64,000 nucleotides of DNA from Pseudomonas triticicola (GCF_019145375.1 NZ_JAHSTX010000002.1:376001-440000); one strand, 5' to 3'. Shown: positions 46,013 to 55,217, counted from the first letter of the stretch. Made by a program: numbers and translations. Notes: generated by a model not told the origin, from the sequence alone.

Positions 46013-48451
46013 ATGCCTGATCCTGTTGCTGCCAGCCTGCGTCTTGCGCCCGAAGCGCTGACTCGTCCGTTTTCCGCTGAACAGTTCAGCTTCACCAGCA
46101 CCAATGATCTGGAGCCCTTTCGCGGTGTGCTCGGCCAGGAACGCGCGGTCGAAGCCTTGCAGTTCGGTGTGGCGATGCCACGCCCCGGTTACAACGTATT
46201 CGTCATGGGCGAGCCCGGCACCGGGCGTTTCTCGTTCGTCAAACGCTACCTGAAAGCCGAAGGCAAGCGCCTGCAGACCCCGGCGGACTGGGTCTACGTC
46301 AACAATTTCGATGAGCCGCGCGAACCGCGTGCACTGGAGCTGCCATCGGGCACGGCGGCCTCGTTCATCGGTGACATCAACGGCCTGATCGACAACCTGC
46401 TGGCGACTTTTCCGGCGGTTTTCGAACATCCTTCGTATCAGCAGAAAAAAAGCGCCATCGACCGCGCCTTCAACCAGCGCTACGACAAGGCGCTGGACAT
46501 CATCGAGCGTCTGGCCCTGGAAAAAGACGTCGCCCTGTACCGCGACAGCAGCAATATCGCCTTCACCCCGATGCTCGACGGCAAGGCCCTGGACGAAGCC
46601 GAATTCGCGCAGTTGCCGGAAGCCGAGCGCGAGCGTTTTCACGATGACATTTCCGGCCTCGAAGAGCGCCTGAACGAAGAACTCGCCAGCCTGCCGCAGT
46701 GGAAGCGCGAGTCGAACAATCAACTGCGTTCGCTCAACGAAGAAACCATCACCCTGGCCTTGCAGCCGTTGCTGGCGCCGCTGTCGGAGAAGTACGCAGA
46801 GAACGCCGGGGTCTGCGGTTACCTGCAAGCAATGCAGGTCTACCTGCTGAAAACCGTGGTCGAGCAACTGGTCGACGACAGCAAGACCGACGCCGTCGCG
46901 CGCAAGTTGCTGGAAGAACAATACGCACCGAGCCTGGTGGTCGGGCATCCGGCCAGCGGCGGTGCACCGGTGGTGTTCGAACCGCATCCGACTTACGAAA
47001 ACCTGTTCGGCCGCATCGAGTACACCACCGATCAGGGCGCGCTCTACACCACTTACCGGCAGTTGCGTCCGGGGGCGCTGCATCGCGCCAACGGCGGCTT
47101 CCTGATTCTTGAAGCGGAAAAAATGCTCAGCGAGCCGTTCGTGTGGGATGCGCTCAAACGCGCCCTGCAATCGCGCAAACTGAAAATGGAATCGCCGCTG
47201 GGCGAGATGGGCCGCTTCGCCACCATGACCCTGAATCCGCAGCACATCCCGCTGCAGGTCAAAGTCATCATCATCGGCGCGCGGCAGCTGTATTACACGC
47301 TGCAGGATCTCGATCCGGACTTCCAGGAAATGTTCCGCGTTCTGGTCGACTTCGACGAAGACATCCCGATGGTCGACGAAAGCCTCGAGCAGTTCGCCCA
47401 GCTCCTGAAAACCCGCACTTCGGAAGAAGGCATGGCGCCATTGACCGCCGATGCGGTGGCGCGACTGGCGACTTACAGCGCACGGCTGGCCGAGCATCAG
47501 GGGCGCTTGTCGGCGCGCATTGGCGATTTGTTCCAACTGGTCAGCGAGGCGGATTTCATTCGCCATCTGGCCGGCGATGAAATGACCGACGCCGGCCATA
47601 TCGAACGCGCCCTGAAAGCCAAGGCCACTCGCACCGGGCGGGTCTCGGCGCGGATTCTCGACGACATGCTCGCCGGGATCATCCTCATCGACACCGACGG
47701 TGCGGCGGTCGGCAAGTGCAACGGGCTCACGGTGCTTGAGGTCGGCGATTCGGCGTTCGGCGTGCCGGCGCGGATTTCCGCCACGGTGTACCCGGGCGGC
47801 AGCGGCATCGTCGACATCGAGCGTGAGGTCAACCTCGGCCAGCCGATCCACTCCAAAGGCGTGATGATTCTCACCGGTTATCTGGGCAGCCGTTACGCCC
47901 AGGAATTCCCGCTGGCGATCTCGGCGAGCATTGCGCTGGAACAGTCGTACGGTTACGTCGACGGCGACAGCGCATCGCTGGGCGAGGCGTGCACGCTGAT
48001 TTCGGCGCTGTCGAAAACCCCGCTCAAGCAATGTTTTGCCATCACTGGTTCGATCAACCAGTTCGGCGAGGTGCAGGCAGTCGGCGGGGTCAACGAGAAG
48101 ATCGAAGGCTTCTTCCGCCTCTGCGAAGCGCGCGGCCTGACCGGCGAGCAGGGCGCGATCATTCCCCAGGCCAACGTCGCCACGCTGATGCTCGATGAAA
48201 AAGTCCTCGCCGCCGTGCGCGCCGGGCAGTTCCACGTGTATGCGGTGCGTCAGGCCGATGAGGCGCTGAGCCTGCTGGTGGGCGAGCCGGCCGGGGAGCC
48301 GAACGCCGATGGCGAATTCCCCGAAGGCAGCATCAATGCCCGAGTGGTCGAACGCCTGCGCGATATCGCCGAGATGATCAGTGAAGAGGACTTGAAAGAG
48401 GCCGAGAAGGAACTGGCGCAGGAGGCTCTCGCCGAAGCCAAACCGGCCTGA
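46013..48451 (+). CDS. Lon-like ATP-dependent protease (AsrA/LonB-like)
   Basis: An 812-residue protein with an AAA domain and a C-terminal Lon protease domain, lacking the Lon N-terminal substrate domain. The proteolytic dyad is Ser653 (GDSASLGEA) and Lys696 (GGVNEKIEGF), 43 residues apart exactly as in E. coli Lon (679/722). The P-loop reads GEPGTGRFS, with Arg72 instead of the usual Lys. A long helical insertion (about 110-280) separates parts of the ATPase. It resembles P. aeruginosa AsrA (PA0779), linked to heat shock and aminoglycoside stress, and E. coli YcbZ. AAGGAAG precedes the ATG. A REP pair follows. Confidence 0.92.
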   Translation: MPDPVAASLRLAPEALTRPFSAEQFSFTSTNDLEPFRGVLGQERAVEALQFGVAMPRPGYNVFVMGEPGTGRFSFVKRYLKAEGKRLQTPADWVYVNNFDEPREPRALELPSGTAASFIGDINGLIDNLLATFPAVFEHPSYQQKKSAIDRAFNQRYDKALDIIERLALEKDVALYRDSSNIAFTPMLDGKALDEAEFAQLPEAERERFHDDISGLEERLNEELASLPQWKRESNNQLRSLNEETITLALQPLLAPLSEKYAENAGVCGYLQAMQVYLLKTVVEQLVDDSKTDAVARKLLEEQYAPSLVVGHPASGGAPVVFEPHPTYENLFGRIEYTTDQGALYTTYRQLRPGALHRANGGFLILEAEKMLSEPFVWDALKRALQSRKLKMESPLGEMGRFATMTLNPQHIPLQVKVIIIGARQLYYTLQDLDPDFQEMFRVLVDFDEDIPMVDESLEQFAQLLKTRTSEEGMAPLTADAVARLATYSARLAEHQGRLSARIGDLFQLVSEADFIRHLAGDEMTDAGHIERALKAKATRTGRVSARILDDMLAGIILIDTDGAAVGKCNGLTVLEVGDSAFGVPARISATVYPGGSGIVDIEREVNLGQPIHSKGVMILTGYLGSRYAQEFPLAISASIALEQSYGYVDGDSASLGEACTLISALSKTPLKQCFAITGSINQFGEVQAVGGVNEKIEGFFRLCEARGLTGEQGAIIPQANVATLMLDEKVLAAVRAGQFHVYAVRQADEALSLLVGEPAGEPNADGEFPEGSINARVVERLRDIAEMISEEDLKEAEKELAQEALAEAKPA

Positions 48452-48775
48452 TCAGTTCACGCCAGACCCTGTGGGAGCGAGCCTGCTCGCGAAAGCGCTG
48501 TATCAGTCGACGAATGAGTTGGCTGATTCATCGTCTTCGCGAGCAGGCTCGCTCCCACAGTGCTTTTCCAGATTGATCTCTGCGGGGATCTTCGGGGAAT
48601 GTGCCACTACTCTGACGCCAATATTCACACAATGACCATTCGGCGCCTTCTGGTTCCATTCGGCTTGCGCGGGACACTTTTCTTCTATTCTCAGGTCAAG
48701 GATATCGACAGTATCACTGGATCGAGCCAGTCCTCCCGTGGGGGCTGAATACCGGCTTTACCGAGGGTCGCCGCC
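48452..48775. other. Gap between Lon-like gene and small hypothetical gene
   Basis: 324 bases: a REP pair (48470-48559) and then about 215 bases that should include the promoter of the next gene. No clear regulatory site or small gene was found. Confidence 0.5.
48470..48559. repeat. REP pair (family 1)
   Basis: Inverted TGTGGGAGCGAGCCTGCTCG pair, 19 bases after the Lon-like gene. Confidence 0.95.
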
Positions 48776-49096
48776 ATGTCGCGCAACCTCTGTCTCACCC
48801 GTCAATGCCTGGGTCTGGTGACCCGGATCGAATGCGCCGTCAAGCCGCTGGCCGGCGACAATGGCATGTGGACGCTGCTCTTCGCGGCCGGCATGGCCGG
48901 CGAACAACCTTCCGCGATCAAAGCCCAAGGCCCGTTTCACGGCCCGGTCGCGGCCGAGTCGATTCTCGACACCATCGTTGAAAGCCTGACCTTGCATGGT
49001 TACGAACTGGCCGATGATCCGCAGATCTGGAGCTTGCATCTGCAAGCGCAGTTGCGGCAGATCAACGGCGGCCGTGGGCGCAGTCTCAACGGTTAA
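48776..49096 (+). CDS. Conserved-looking small protein of unknown function
   Basis: A 106-residue, probably cytoplasmic protein with no recognised domain. It starts MSRNLCLTRQCLGLVTRIEC, has a short central hydrophobic part (WTLLFAAGMAG) and a helical C-terminal half (AESILDTIVESLTLHGYELAD, SLHLQAQLRQI). GAGGG lies about ten bases before the ATG. It overlaps the end of the convergent lipoprotein gene by four bases. GC and third-position bias are normal for the genome, supporting that it is real. Confidence 0.68.
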   Translation: MSRNLCLTRQCLGLVTRIECAVKPLAGDNGMWTLLFAAGMAGEQPSAIKAQGPFHGPVAAESILDTIVESLTLHGYELADDPQIWSLHLQAQLRQINGGRGRSLNG

Positions 49097-50922
49097 GGCG
49101 TTGTCTGGTCCACCGGCGCCTTGTCGAGCTTGACCTCAAAGCCGTATTGCACGGTGGCGAGGTCGGTGCGCTGATAGGTTTCCACGCGAGTCGGGCGACC
49201 ATAAAAGTAGTGCACGCCGAGTAGCGCCGGGCCTTCGGTGCTGGCGTCGTGGCTGACCGAAAGAATCTGCTTGAGGTAGTGGCCACTGTCGTCCTTGACG
49301 AAGAAACGCCATTCGTTGGCCGGGAAGGTTTTCAGGTCGACCACCAGTGTGTTGTCCTTGATCGCCAGGCCTTTGGGCAATGACTGCGCGTCGTAGGATT
49401 GCTTGGCCACAGTCGCCAGGAACAACGGCATCGAGCCCACGGCAATCGCCGGGGTTTCCGGAAACAGGTTCAGATCATAAGTAATCGTCGCTTGCAGCGG
49501 ATCGACCTGGTACGCCTCGGGCGGCAGTTCGATCGGCTCGTCGAGTTTGCCGCCGCGCTTTTCCGTGAAGAAGGTCACGGGACTGACGCCGGGGTTGAGT
49601 TCGTCGCCAAGCAATTCGTCATTGAAGGTGCGGCGGTGGGAAAACTCGATACGCGCCGCGCTCGGCTCTTCCACCGATTGGTGAATGCGCACGCCGGCCT
49701 TCAATTGTTCCTCAGTCAGGTCCGCGCCTTTCAGCCAGTTGGCGGCGAGATCGTCATACACCACCACGGGCAGGTCCAGCGGCTGCACGGCTTTGGCCGT
49801 GGTGTGCGGATTGAAGGTGCGCACCGGCAGGTCCAGGGATTTGCGCGTCACCGTTGCCGAGGAGAAGTCGAGCACGCTGACTTCCAGTGTGTCGATCGGG
49901 CCGTGGAAATACACCTTGTTGTAGCGGCGCGGGTGGTCTTTCTCGAAGGCTTGCTGGTCGTCGCTGAGCTGTTTTTCCAGGGTGTCGCTCCAGCTCTTCT
50001 GCTTCTGTAACTGCGTCAGTTGCTTCTGGTAAAACTCGACCTGCTCCGGGCTTTCGTTGATCGAACCGGCGCGCACCAAGTATTGGCCACTGGCGTCGCG
50101 GGCCTGGACGATCAGCGGATTGATCCGGGTTTCGGCGACTTCTGCCGCCAGCGGCAGGCTGTTGCTGACTTCGACCTCGGCATAGTTCTTTTCCAGCTTG
50201 AGCAGTTTGACGCTGAGGTTGTCATTGGTGCGAGTCTGGCCGACGTCTTTCTGCGTCAGGTCAAAGCTGTACAAGCGCCGTGGCGCGATGACTTCGACCT
50301 GGCCTTGCAGGCTGACCGGTTGCGGCAGGCTTTTCTTGTCGACGTTGAGACCATCGATGAACGGGTAGGTCACCGTCAGGTCATCGGGGTTGGTCACGTT
50401 GGAGCTGGACGGGCTGAGCTGAATGCCCGGATCGGTTTCCGACCACTCCGGCTGCCAGGCGATCACGCGTTTGTTGCTCAACGTGACCGAGTGCCACTCG
50501 ATGCCGTGCGGGAACAGAAAACCGCCGGGAATGTTCAGGTTGAACGGGAATACCGGTTGCAGATCGGTGAGGTAATCCGAGCTGGCGTCCTTGTGCAGCA
50601 CGAACAGACCGTTGATGAAGGTATCGACCAGCGCTTGCGGGGTAGGGTAGTGCTTGAGCACGGCGAGGGCGTCGGCACCGTATTCGGTATGCGGGGTGAT
50701 GTCGTCGAGCTTGAGCCGGGCCCGTTCGAGCAACAGCAGCGAACCGCCGAGTTCGGTGATGGCGTCCTTGAGCTTGGGATCGCTGATCGTGTCCAGTGAC
50801 TGTTCGAAGGTGGCGGTCTTTTCGTCGAGGTTGGCGACTTGTTTTTCATCGCCGGGCGAGCAACCGCCGATGAGCAAGGCGAGGCAGATACCGGCAGTCG
50901 TCAAGGCTGATCGCACATCCAT
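49093..50922 (-). CDS. Large lipoprotein of unknown function
   Basis: About 609 residues with a lipoprotein signal (RSALTTAGICLALLIGGC, lipobox IGGC). The mature chain is soluble and mixed alpha/beta, without Cys-rich or repeat structure; helical segments such as VEFYQKQLTQLQKQKSWSDTLEKQ lie in the middle. No domain is recognised. The start is uncertain: GTG 50928, ATG 50922 or GTG 50916; the last gives the tidiest signal peptide and has GGAA six bases upstream. It is probably envelope-anchored. Confidence 0.75.
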   Translation of the reverse strand: MDVRSALTTAGICLALLIGGCSPGDEKQVANLDEKTATFEQSLDTISDPKLKDAITELGGSLLLLERARLKLDDITPHTEYGADALAVLKHYPTPQALVDTFINGLFVLHKDASSDYLTDLQPVFPFNLNIPGGFLFPHGIEWHSVTLSNKRVIAWQPEWSETDPGIQLSPSSSNVTNPDDLTVTYPFIDGLNVDKKSLPQPVSLQGQVEVIAPRRLYSFDLTQKDVGQTRTNDNLSVKLLKLEKNYAEVEVSNSLPLAAEVAETRINPLIVQARDASGQYLVRAGSINESPEQVEFYQKQLTQLQKQKSWSDTLEKQLSDDQQAFEKDHPRRYNKVYFHGPIDTLEVSVLDFSSATVTRKSLDLPVRTFNPHTTAKAVQPLDLPVVVYDDLAANWLKGADLTEEQLKAGVRIHQSVEEPSAARIEFSHRRTFNDELLGDELNPGVSPVTFFTEKRGGKLDEPIELPPEAYQVDPLQATITYDLNLFPETPAIAVGSMPLFLATVAKQSYDAQSLPKGLAIKDNTLVVDLKTFPANEWRFFVKDDSGHYLKQILSVSHDASTEGPALLGVHYFYGRPTRVETYQRTDLATVQYGFEVKLDKAPVDQTTP

Positions 50923-51043
50923 TTCCACGCGTCCTGTCCACTGTCATTGGGCTGTCAATGCTTTGGACACTAGCAGAAAAACTTTGTCACACACACGCAG
51001 GTGGCGGATTTTCCGGCGGTTTCTGGCTGTCACAGCGGGCTGT

Positions 51044-51049
51044 TATACT
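51044..51049 (+). promoter_or_regulatory. Putative -10 element of yqhA
   Basis: TATACT within TGTTATACT, a good -10, 33 bases before the yqhA ATG. The -35 is poor (TTCTGG at 17 bases). Confidence 0.35.
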
Positions 51050-51082
51050 CGCCGCCATTTCCAGCCCCTTGTGTGAGAGTCA

Positions 51083-51571
51083 ATGGAACGCTTTATCGAA
51101 AATGCAATGTACGCCACCCGCTGGCTGCTGGCGCCGATCTACATCGGCCTGTCCCTCGGTCTGCTGGCGCTGGCATTGAAGTTCTTCCAGGAAATCATCC
51201 ATATCCTGCCCAATGTCTTCGCCATGGCTGAATCGGATCTGATCTTGGTGCTGCTGTCGCTGATCGACATGGCGCTGGTGGGAGGTCTGCTGGTGATGGT
51301 GATGATTTCCGGCTACGAGAACTTCGTCTCGCAACTGGACATCGACGAAGGCAAAGAGAAGCTCAGCTGGCTGGGTACCATGGACTCGTCGTCGCTGAAG
51401 ATGAAAGTCGCGGCGTCGATCGTGGCGATTTCTTCGATCCACCTGCTGCGCATCTTCATGGATGCCAAGAACGTCGATCCTGAGCATCTGATGTGGTATG
51501 TGATCATTCACATGACTTTTGTGGTGTCCGCGTTTGCCATGGGTTACCTGGACAAGGTCACCAAGCACTGA
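51083..51571 (+). CDS. yqhA: UPF0114 inner-membrane protein YqhA
   Basis: A 162-residue inner-membrane protein of the UPF0114/YqhA family. It starts [28 protein letters not shown] and has four membrane segments (about 10-35, 52-75, 107-127 and 137-155) and the cytoplasmic loop [23 protein letters not shown]. Function is unknown. It stands alone between the divergent lipoprotein gene and a strong terminator. Confidence 0.93.
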   Translation: MERFIENAMYATRWLLAPIYIGLSLGLLALALKFFQEIIHILPNVFAMAESDLILVLLSLIDMALVGGLLVMVMISGYENFVSQLDIDEGKEKLSWLGTMDSSSLKMKVAASIVAISSIHLLRIFMDAKNVDPEHLMWYVIIHMTFVVSAFAMGYLDKVTKH

Positions 51572-51590
51572 TCGGCCGATCAAGGCAAAA

Positions 51591-51626
51591 AAACCGCCCG
51601 TCTGTTGCGAAACAGACGGGCGGTTT
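51591..51626 (+). terminator. yqhA terminator
   Basis: AAACCGCCCGTCTGTT-GCGA-AACAGACGGGCGGTTT, a perfect 16-bp stem with A and T ends. Confidence 0.95.
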
Positions 51627-51702
51627 CGTTTGTGGCTTGTGCTTTCAAGCGCAGCGGCCTATGCCTGTAACGGTGCGATTCGCCACGGTGTGAGGTGCTT
51701 CC

Positions 51703-52008
51703 ATGAACCTGCAAGAGTTGAACGCGTTTGCTGTTGCCAGGAAGGTCGACGAGTTAAACCTGATCTCGATGGAAGGGGGCATTTACCTGTTGGAAGCGAG
51801 GATGCATGGGACGGCGTATCCGTTGAGCGATCTCAAGGGCAACATGCTGACGCTGCGCTCAGTGGAGCACGCGCGGGATCTGCTGCATGCCTTCCCGGTT
51901 CTGCCATTCAACCTTGTGCACACCTCAGTCCATGACGAAATGTGCGGGCTGGTCGCTGACCTCGATGAAAGCCTGAAAGTGCCGCTCGCCTGGCGCTCGG
52001 CCCTGTAG
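51703..52008 (+). CDS. DUF6482-like small protein
   Basis: A 101-residue cytoplasmic protein: MNLQELNAFAVARKVDELNLISMEGGIYLLEARMHG, then a beta-rich part with SVEHARDLLHAFPVLPFNLVHTSVHDEMCGL. I recall this as the DUF6482 family of gammaproteobacteria; the name is tentative and the function unknown. GTGAGG lies about nine bases before the ATG. It is 120 bases upstream of fklB in the same direction. Confidence 0.8.
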   Translation: MNLQELNAFAVARKVDELNLISMEGGIYLLEARMHGTAYPLSDLKGNMLTLRSVEHARDLLHAFPVLPFNLVHTSVHDEMCGLVADLDESLKVPLAWRSAL

Positions 52009-52128
52009 GCCCGGCCCCAAGTCCGGGGTATCTGTGCTAGTCTGCTCGCCCTTTTGGTTCCGGGCGCGCCGGGACGCGCTGTGCACGCACGGCAAGTCCT
52101 GTGGCCGTCCGCACAGCGGAGCAGTGTC

Positions 52129-52746
52129 ATGTCCGAAGTAAATCTGTCCACCGACGAAACCCGCGTCAGCTACGGTATCGGCCGTCAACTCGGCGACCAG
52201 CTGCGCGACAACCCGCCACCGGGTGTCAGCCTGGACGCGATCCTGGCCGGTCTGACCGACGCTTTCGCCGGCAAGCCAAGCCGTGTTGGCCAGGAAGAAA
52301 TGTCCGCCAGCTTCAAAGTGATCCGCGAGATCATGCAAGCCGAAGCAGCTGCCAAGGCTGAAGCCGCGGCTGGCGAAGGCCTGGCCTTCCTCGCCGAAAA
52401 CGCCAAGCGTGACGGCATTACCACCCTGGCTTCCGGCCTGCAATTCGAAGTGCTGACTCAGGGCGACGGCGCCAAGCCGACCCGTGAAGACCAGGTGCGT
52501 ACGCATTACCACGGAACCCTGATCGACGGCACTGTGTTCGACAGCTCCTACGAGCGCGGCCAGCCTGCAGAATTCCCGGTTGGCGGCGTGATCGCTGGCT
52601 GGACCGAAGCGCTGCAACTGATGAATGCCGGCAGCAAATGGCGCCTGTACGTGCCGAGCGAACTGGCTTACGGCGCCCAAGGCGTCGGCAGCATCCCGCC
52701 GCACAGCGTTCTGGTGTTCGACGTCGAGCTGCTCGACGTTCTGTAA
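52129..52746 (+). CDS. fklB: FKBP-type peptidyl-prolyl isomerase
   Basis: A 205-residue FKBP of the FklB/FkpA type. The N-terminal helical dimerisation region (about 1-85, with RVSYGIGRQLGDQL) is followed by an FKBP domain (about 95-205) showing VRTHYHGTLIDGTVFDSSYERGQPAEFPV, VIAGWTEALQLM and IPPHSVLVFDVELLDV. No signal peptide, so it acts in the cytoplasm like E. coli FklB. GGAG stands close to the ATG. Confidence 0.95.
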   Translation: MSEVNLSTDETRVSYGIGRQLGDQLRDNPPPGVSLDAILAGLTDAFAGKPSRVGQEEMSASFKVIREIMQAEAAAKAEAAAGEGLAFLAENAKRDGITTLASGLQFEVLTQGDGAKPTREDQVRTHYHGTLIDGTVFDSSYERGQPAEFPVGGVIAGWTEALQLMNAGSKWRLYVPSELAYGAQGVGSIPPHSVLVFDVELLDVL

Positions 52747-52751
52747 TACCG

Positions 52752-52772
52752 AGCCTGCCTTGATGGCAGGCT
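52752..52772 (+). terminator. Possible fklB terminator hairpin
   Basis: AGCCTGCC-TTGAT-GGCAGGCT forms an 8-bp stem six bases after the stop, but no T tract follows; a REP pair comes directly after. Confidence 0.4.
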
Positions 52773-52777
52773 AACCC

Positions 52778-52867
52778 TGTGGGAACGAGCCTGTTCGCGA
52801 AGGCGGTGTGTCAGTCAACTCAATCGTCGACTGCAAATCCGTCTTCGCGAGCAGGCTCGCTCCCACA
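52778..52867. repeat. REP pair (family 1)
   Basis: Inverted pair with two changes in the left arm (GGGAACGAGCCTGTTCGCG), between the convergent fklB and iron-regulated gene. Confidence 0.92.
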
Positions 52868-52883
52868 GGTTTTGTACTACCGC

Positions 52884-53141
52884 TCATATTTCGATCTTGT
52901 TGTGCAGCTCATTGGTCGGGCGCAACGCCCGGGCATAGCAGAACAGGAACAGATTGCGCACCAGCTCCTTGAGCACCAGCGGCTCGCTGGAATTGAGGCT
53001 GCTGACGTCCAGATCGCCTTGATCCTGCAGCTCATGCAAGGCTTCTTCTTCAAGCACCGCACAGACTTCGCCGGTTTCCCGATGGAGGATTCTGAGGTAC
53101 GGGTGTGGGCGATCCAGCCAAGCGTCGATCAAATAAGTCAT
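52884..53141 (-). CDS. Small iron-regulated protein, PA4570-like
   Basis: An 85-residue soluble protein: MTYLIDAWLDRPHPYLRILHRETGEVCA, LHELQDQGDLDVSSLNSSEPLVLKELVRNLFLF, RPTNELHNKIEI. No known domain. It lies between ispB/yjdM and fklB as I recall for P. aeruginosa PA4570, one of the genes most strongly induced by iron limitation; function unknown. A Fur-box-like palindrome stands 26 bases upstream of the start, which supports iron control. ATG 53141 has AAGGAG nine bases upstream; an earlier ATG at 53150 is too close to that site. Confidence 0.85.
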   Translation of the reverse strand: MTYLIDAWLDRPHPYLRILHRETGEVCAVLEEEALHELQDQGDLDVSSLNSSEPLVLKELVRNLFLFCYARALRPTNELHNKIEI

Positions 53142-53166
53142 GGGTCTCATCTCCTTGAAAGGTTTC

Positions 53167-53185
53167 AATGAGAATAATTCTTATT
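53167..53185 (-). promoter_or_regulatory. Fur box
   Basis: AATGAGAATAATTCTTATT is a near-palindromic 19-base match to the Pseudomonas Fur site (GATAATGATAATCATTATC type). It covers the region where the promoter of the 85-residue gene should be. Confidence 0.7.
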
Positions 53186-53345
53186 CATCAAATAGCAAGT
53201 GCCTATTGGCGGATCGTGGAGTTTTCCGGGTAAAGGTTGTGTCAGGTCAAAATGACTGGCTGATGGCCATGCGCGGATTCATTGAGCCGAAGGGGGGAGG
53301 GCAAAGCTCCATCCCACGGCTGGCGCAGGATGGATGACGCAAGGC

Positions 53346-53687
53346 TCAGACTTTTCTGACGAACTCGGATTTGAGCTTCATCGGACCGATGCCGTCGATC
53401 TTGCAGTCGATGTCGTGATCGCCATCGCACAGGCGGATATTCTTGACCTTGGTGCCGACCTTGACCACCAGCGACGTGCCCTTGACCTTGAGGTCCTTGA
53501 TCACGGTGATGGTGTCGCCGTCCTGCAGGACGTTGCCGACCGAATCTTTCTTCACGGCATCATCGGCCGCCACTTCGGCTTCGCCGCTGGCAGACCACTC
53601 GTGGGCGCACTCGGGGCAGACCAGTTGGGTGCCGTCTTCGTAGGTGTATTCGGAATTGCATTTCGGGCAGGGTGGCAACGTGCTCAC
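53346..53687 (-). CDS. yjdM: Zinc-ribbon protein YjdM (PhnA family)
   Basis: A 113-residue protein with an N-terminal zinc ribbon (CPKC at 8-11 and CPEC at 24-27) and the PhnA domain: [38 protein letters not shown] and [25 protein letters not shown]. Despite the old name PhnA it is not needed for phosphonate breakdown. Cytoplasmic; role unknown. Confidence 0.95.
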   Translation of the reverse strand: MSTLPPCPKCNSEYTYEDGTQLVCPECAHEWSASGEAEVAADDAVKKDSVGNVLQDGDTITVIKDLKVKGTSLVVKVGTKVKNIRLCDGDHDIDCKIDGIGPMKLKSEFVRKV

Positions 53688-53770
53688 TAAGGTTCCTTGG
53701 GTATCAGGAGGGCTAAAGGGCGCACATTGTATAGGGTTTTACGCGGAGGAGGGCATAGCGCAGAAACAAC

Positions 53771-53860
53771 TGTGGGAGCGAGCCTGCTCGCGAAGGCTTC
53801 CTGCCAGACAACATAACTGTCAGCTGGCAGAACGCTTTCGCGAGCAGGCTCGCTCCCACA
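53771..53860. repeat. REP pair (family 1)
   Basis: Inverted TGTGGGAGCGAGCCTGCTCG pair between yjdM and ispB, ten bases after the ispB stop in its direction. Confidence 0.95.
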
Positions 53861-53869
53861 GGGGATGAA

Positions 53870-54838
53870 TCAGTGCGTGCGGGCTACCGCGAACTCGCTC
53901 AGTTCCACCAGCGCATCGCGGTATTCGCTGGCCGGCAGCGCCTCGAGGCACTTGATCGCGCGGGCCACGTAATCGCGGGCCAGTTGCGCGGTGTACTCCA
54001 GCGAGCCGGACGCTTCGACGGCGATGCGGATGCTTTCGAGGTCTTCGATCCCGCCTTTCTGGATCGCCTGACGCACCAGTGCCGCCTGTTCGGCCGTACC
54101 TTCGCGCATGGTGTAGATCAGCGGCAGGGTCGGCTTGCCTTCGGCCAGATCGTCGCCGACGTTCTTGCCCAGGGTTTCCGCGTCGCCTTTGTAGTCGAGC
54201 AGGTCATCTACCAGCTGGAACGCCACACCCAGGTGATCGCCGAACGTGCGCAGGGCTTCACTCTGCTCGGCGGTCGCGCCAGCCAAGGCGGCGGCGCTGT
54301 GGGTCGACGCTTCGAAGAGCATCGCAGTCTTGCCGCGGATGACTTCCATGTAGGTTTCTTCGCTGGTGCTGGCGTCACGCACCTTGGACAGCTGCAACAC
54401 TTCGCCTTCAGCGATGATCCGTGTGGCTTGAGACAAAATCTTCATCACCGGCATCGAGCCCAGTTCGACCATCATTTCGAACGAACGCGAATACAGGAAA
54501 TCGCCGACCAGCACGCTCGGGGCGTTGCCCCACATGGCGTTGGCGGTCGAGCGGCCACGGCGCATGCCGGACATGTCGACGACGTCGTCATGCAGCAGGG
54601 TCGCGGTGTGCAGGAATTCGATGGTGGCGGCCAGCAGGCGCATGTCGTCGCCTTCGCGACCCAGGGCCTTGCCACACAGCAACACTAATAAAGGACGCAG
54701 GCGTTTGCCGCCGGCCGACGTAATGTAATCGCCGATTTTCGATACCAGCGGCACTCGAGACGTCAGCTGCTTCTTGATGATGCCGTCGACGGCGCTAAAA
54801 TCGTCCGCCACCGCGCGGTAGAAAGCTTGGGGTTGCAT
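53870..54838 (-). CDS. ispB: Octaprenyl/polyprenyl diphosphate synthase
   Basis: Builds the isoprenoid side chain of ubiquinone from farnesyl and isopentenyl diphosphate. The 322-residue protein has both Asp-rich motifs, LLHDDVVDMSGMRRG (first) and LVDDLLDYKG (second), plus GGKRLRPLL for substrate binding and GKTAMLFEAS. In Pseudomonas the product is usually the C45 chain of ubiquinone-9. It is divergent from rplU, the usual gammaproteobacterial arrangement. Confidence 0.96.
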   Translation of the reverse strand: MQPQAFYRAVADDFSAVDGIIKKQLTSRVPLVSKIGDYITSAGGKRLRPLLVLLCGKALGREGDDMRLLAATIEFLHTATLLHDDVVDMSGMRRGRSTANAMWGNAPSVLVGDFLYSRSFEMMVELGSMPVMKILSQATRIIAEGEVLQLSKVRDASTSEETYMEVIRGKTAMLFEASTHSAAALAGATAEQSEALRTFGDHLGVAFQLVDDLLDYKGDAETLGKNVGDDLAEGKPTLPLIYTMREGTAEQAALVRQAIQKGGIEDLESIRIAVEASGSLEYTAQLARDYVARAIKCLEALPASEYRDALVELSEFAVARTH

Positions 54839-55055
54839 CAGCGAGAGTCGCTCCAGAAGGGTTGCGCGGCATGCTAGGACCCCCACCCAGACCTGTCAAG
54901 GCACGATCAGGCACTGTGAAAGCTGCTGCGCTCGGCAATCCTGCGTCAAAAACAGGCTCGGAATGCTCATTTACAACCCGTAAACTCCGCTTCCTCGCCT
55001 GTTTTTTCCTTGTCTTGCCTTCGCTCGCGACGCTTTCACAGTGCCTGTCGGCCAC

Positions 55056-55084
55056 TTGCGCGAGGCAGATTGCTTGCGTACAAT
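55056..55084 (+). promoter_or_regulatory. Sigma-70 promoter of rplU-rpmA
   Basis: TTGCGC, 17 bases, TACAAT. It gives a leader of about 125 bases before rplU. Confidence 0.65.
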
Positions 55085-55217
55085 CGCGCACCCTGAACTT
55101 CCTGGGCAGCACCTGCCTTACGCAATTGCACTTGGGCCGTTCCAGCCCCATGCAGCCATGCCAGCCAATACCTCTTCTTATAAAGAGCTGGGTGAGCAGG
55201 ATTATCGGAGAAATACC

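Noticed and set aside
45980-48235. A 751-codon open frame opposite the Lon-like gene
   Set aside because: Mirror frame of a well-supported protease gene. The product is Arg/Gln/Gly-rich without recognisable domains.
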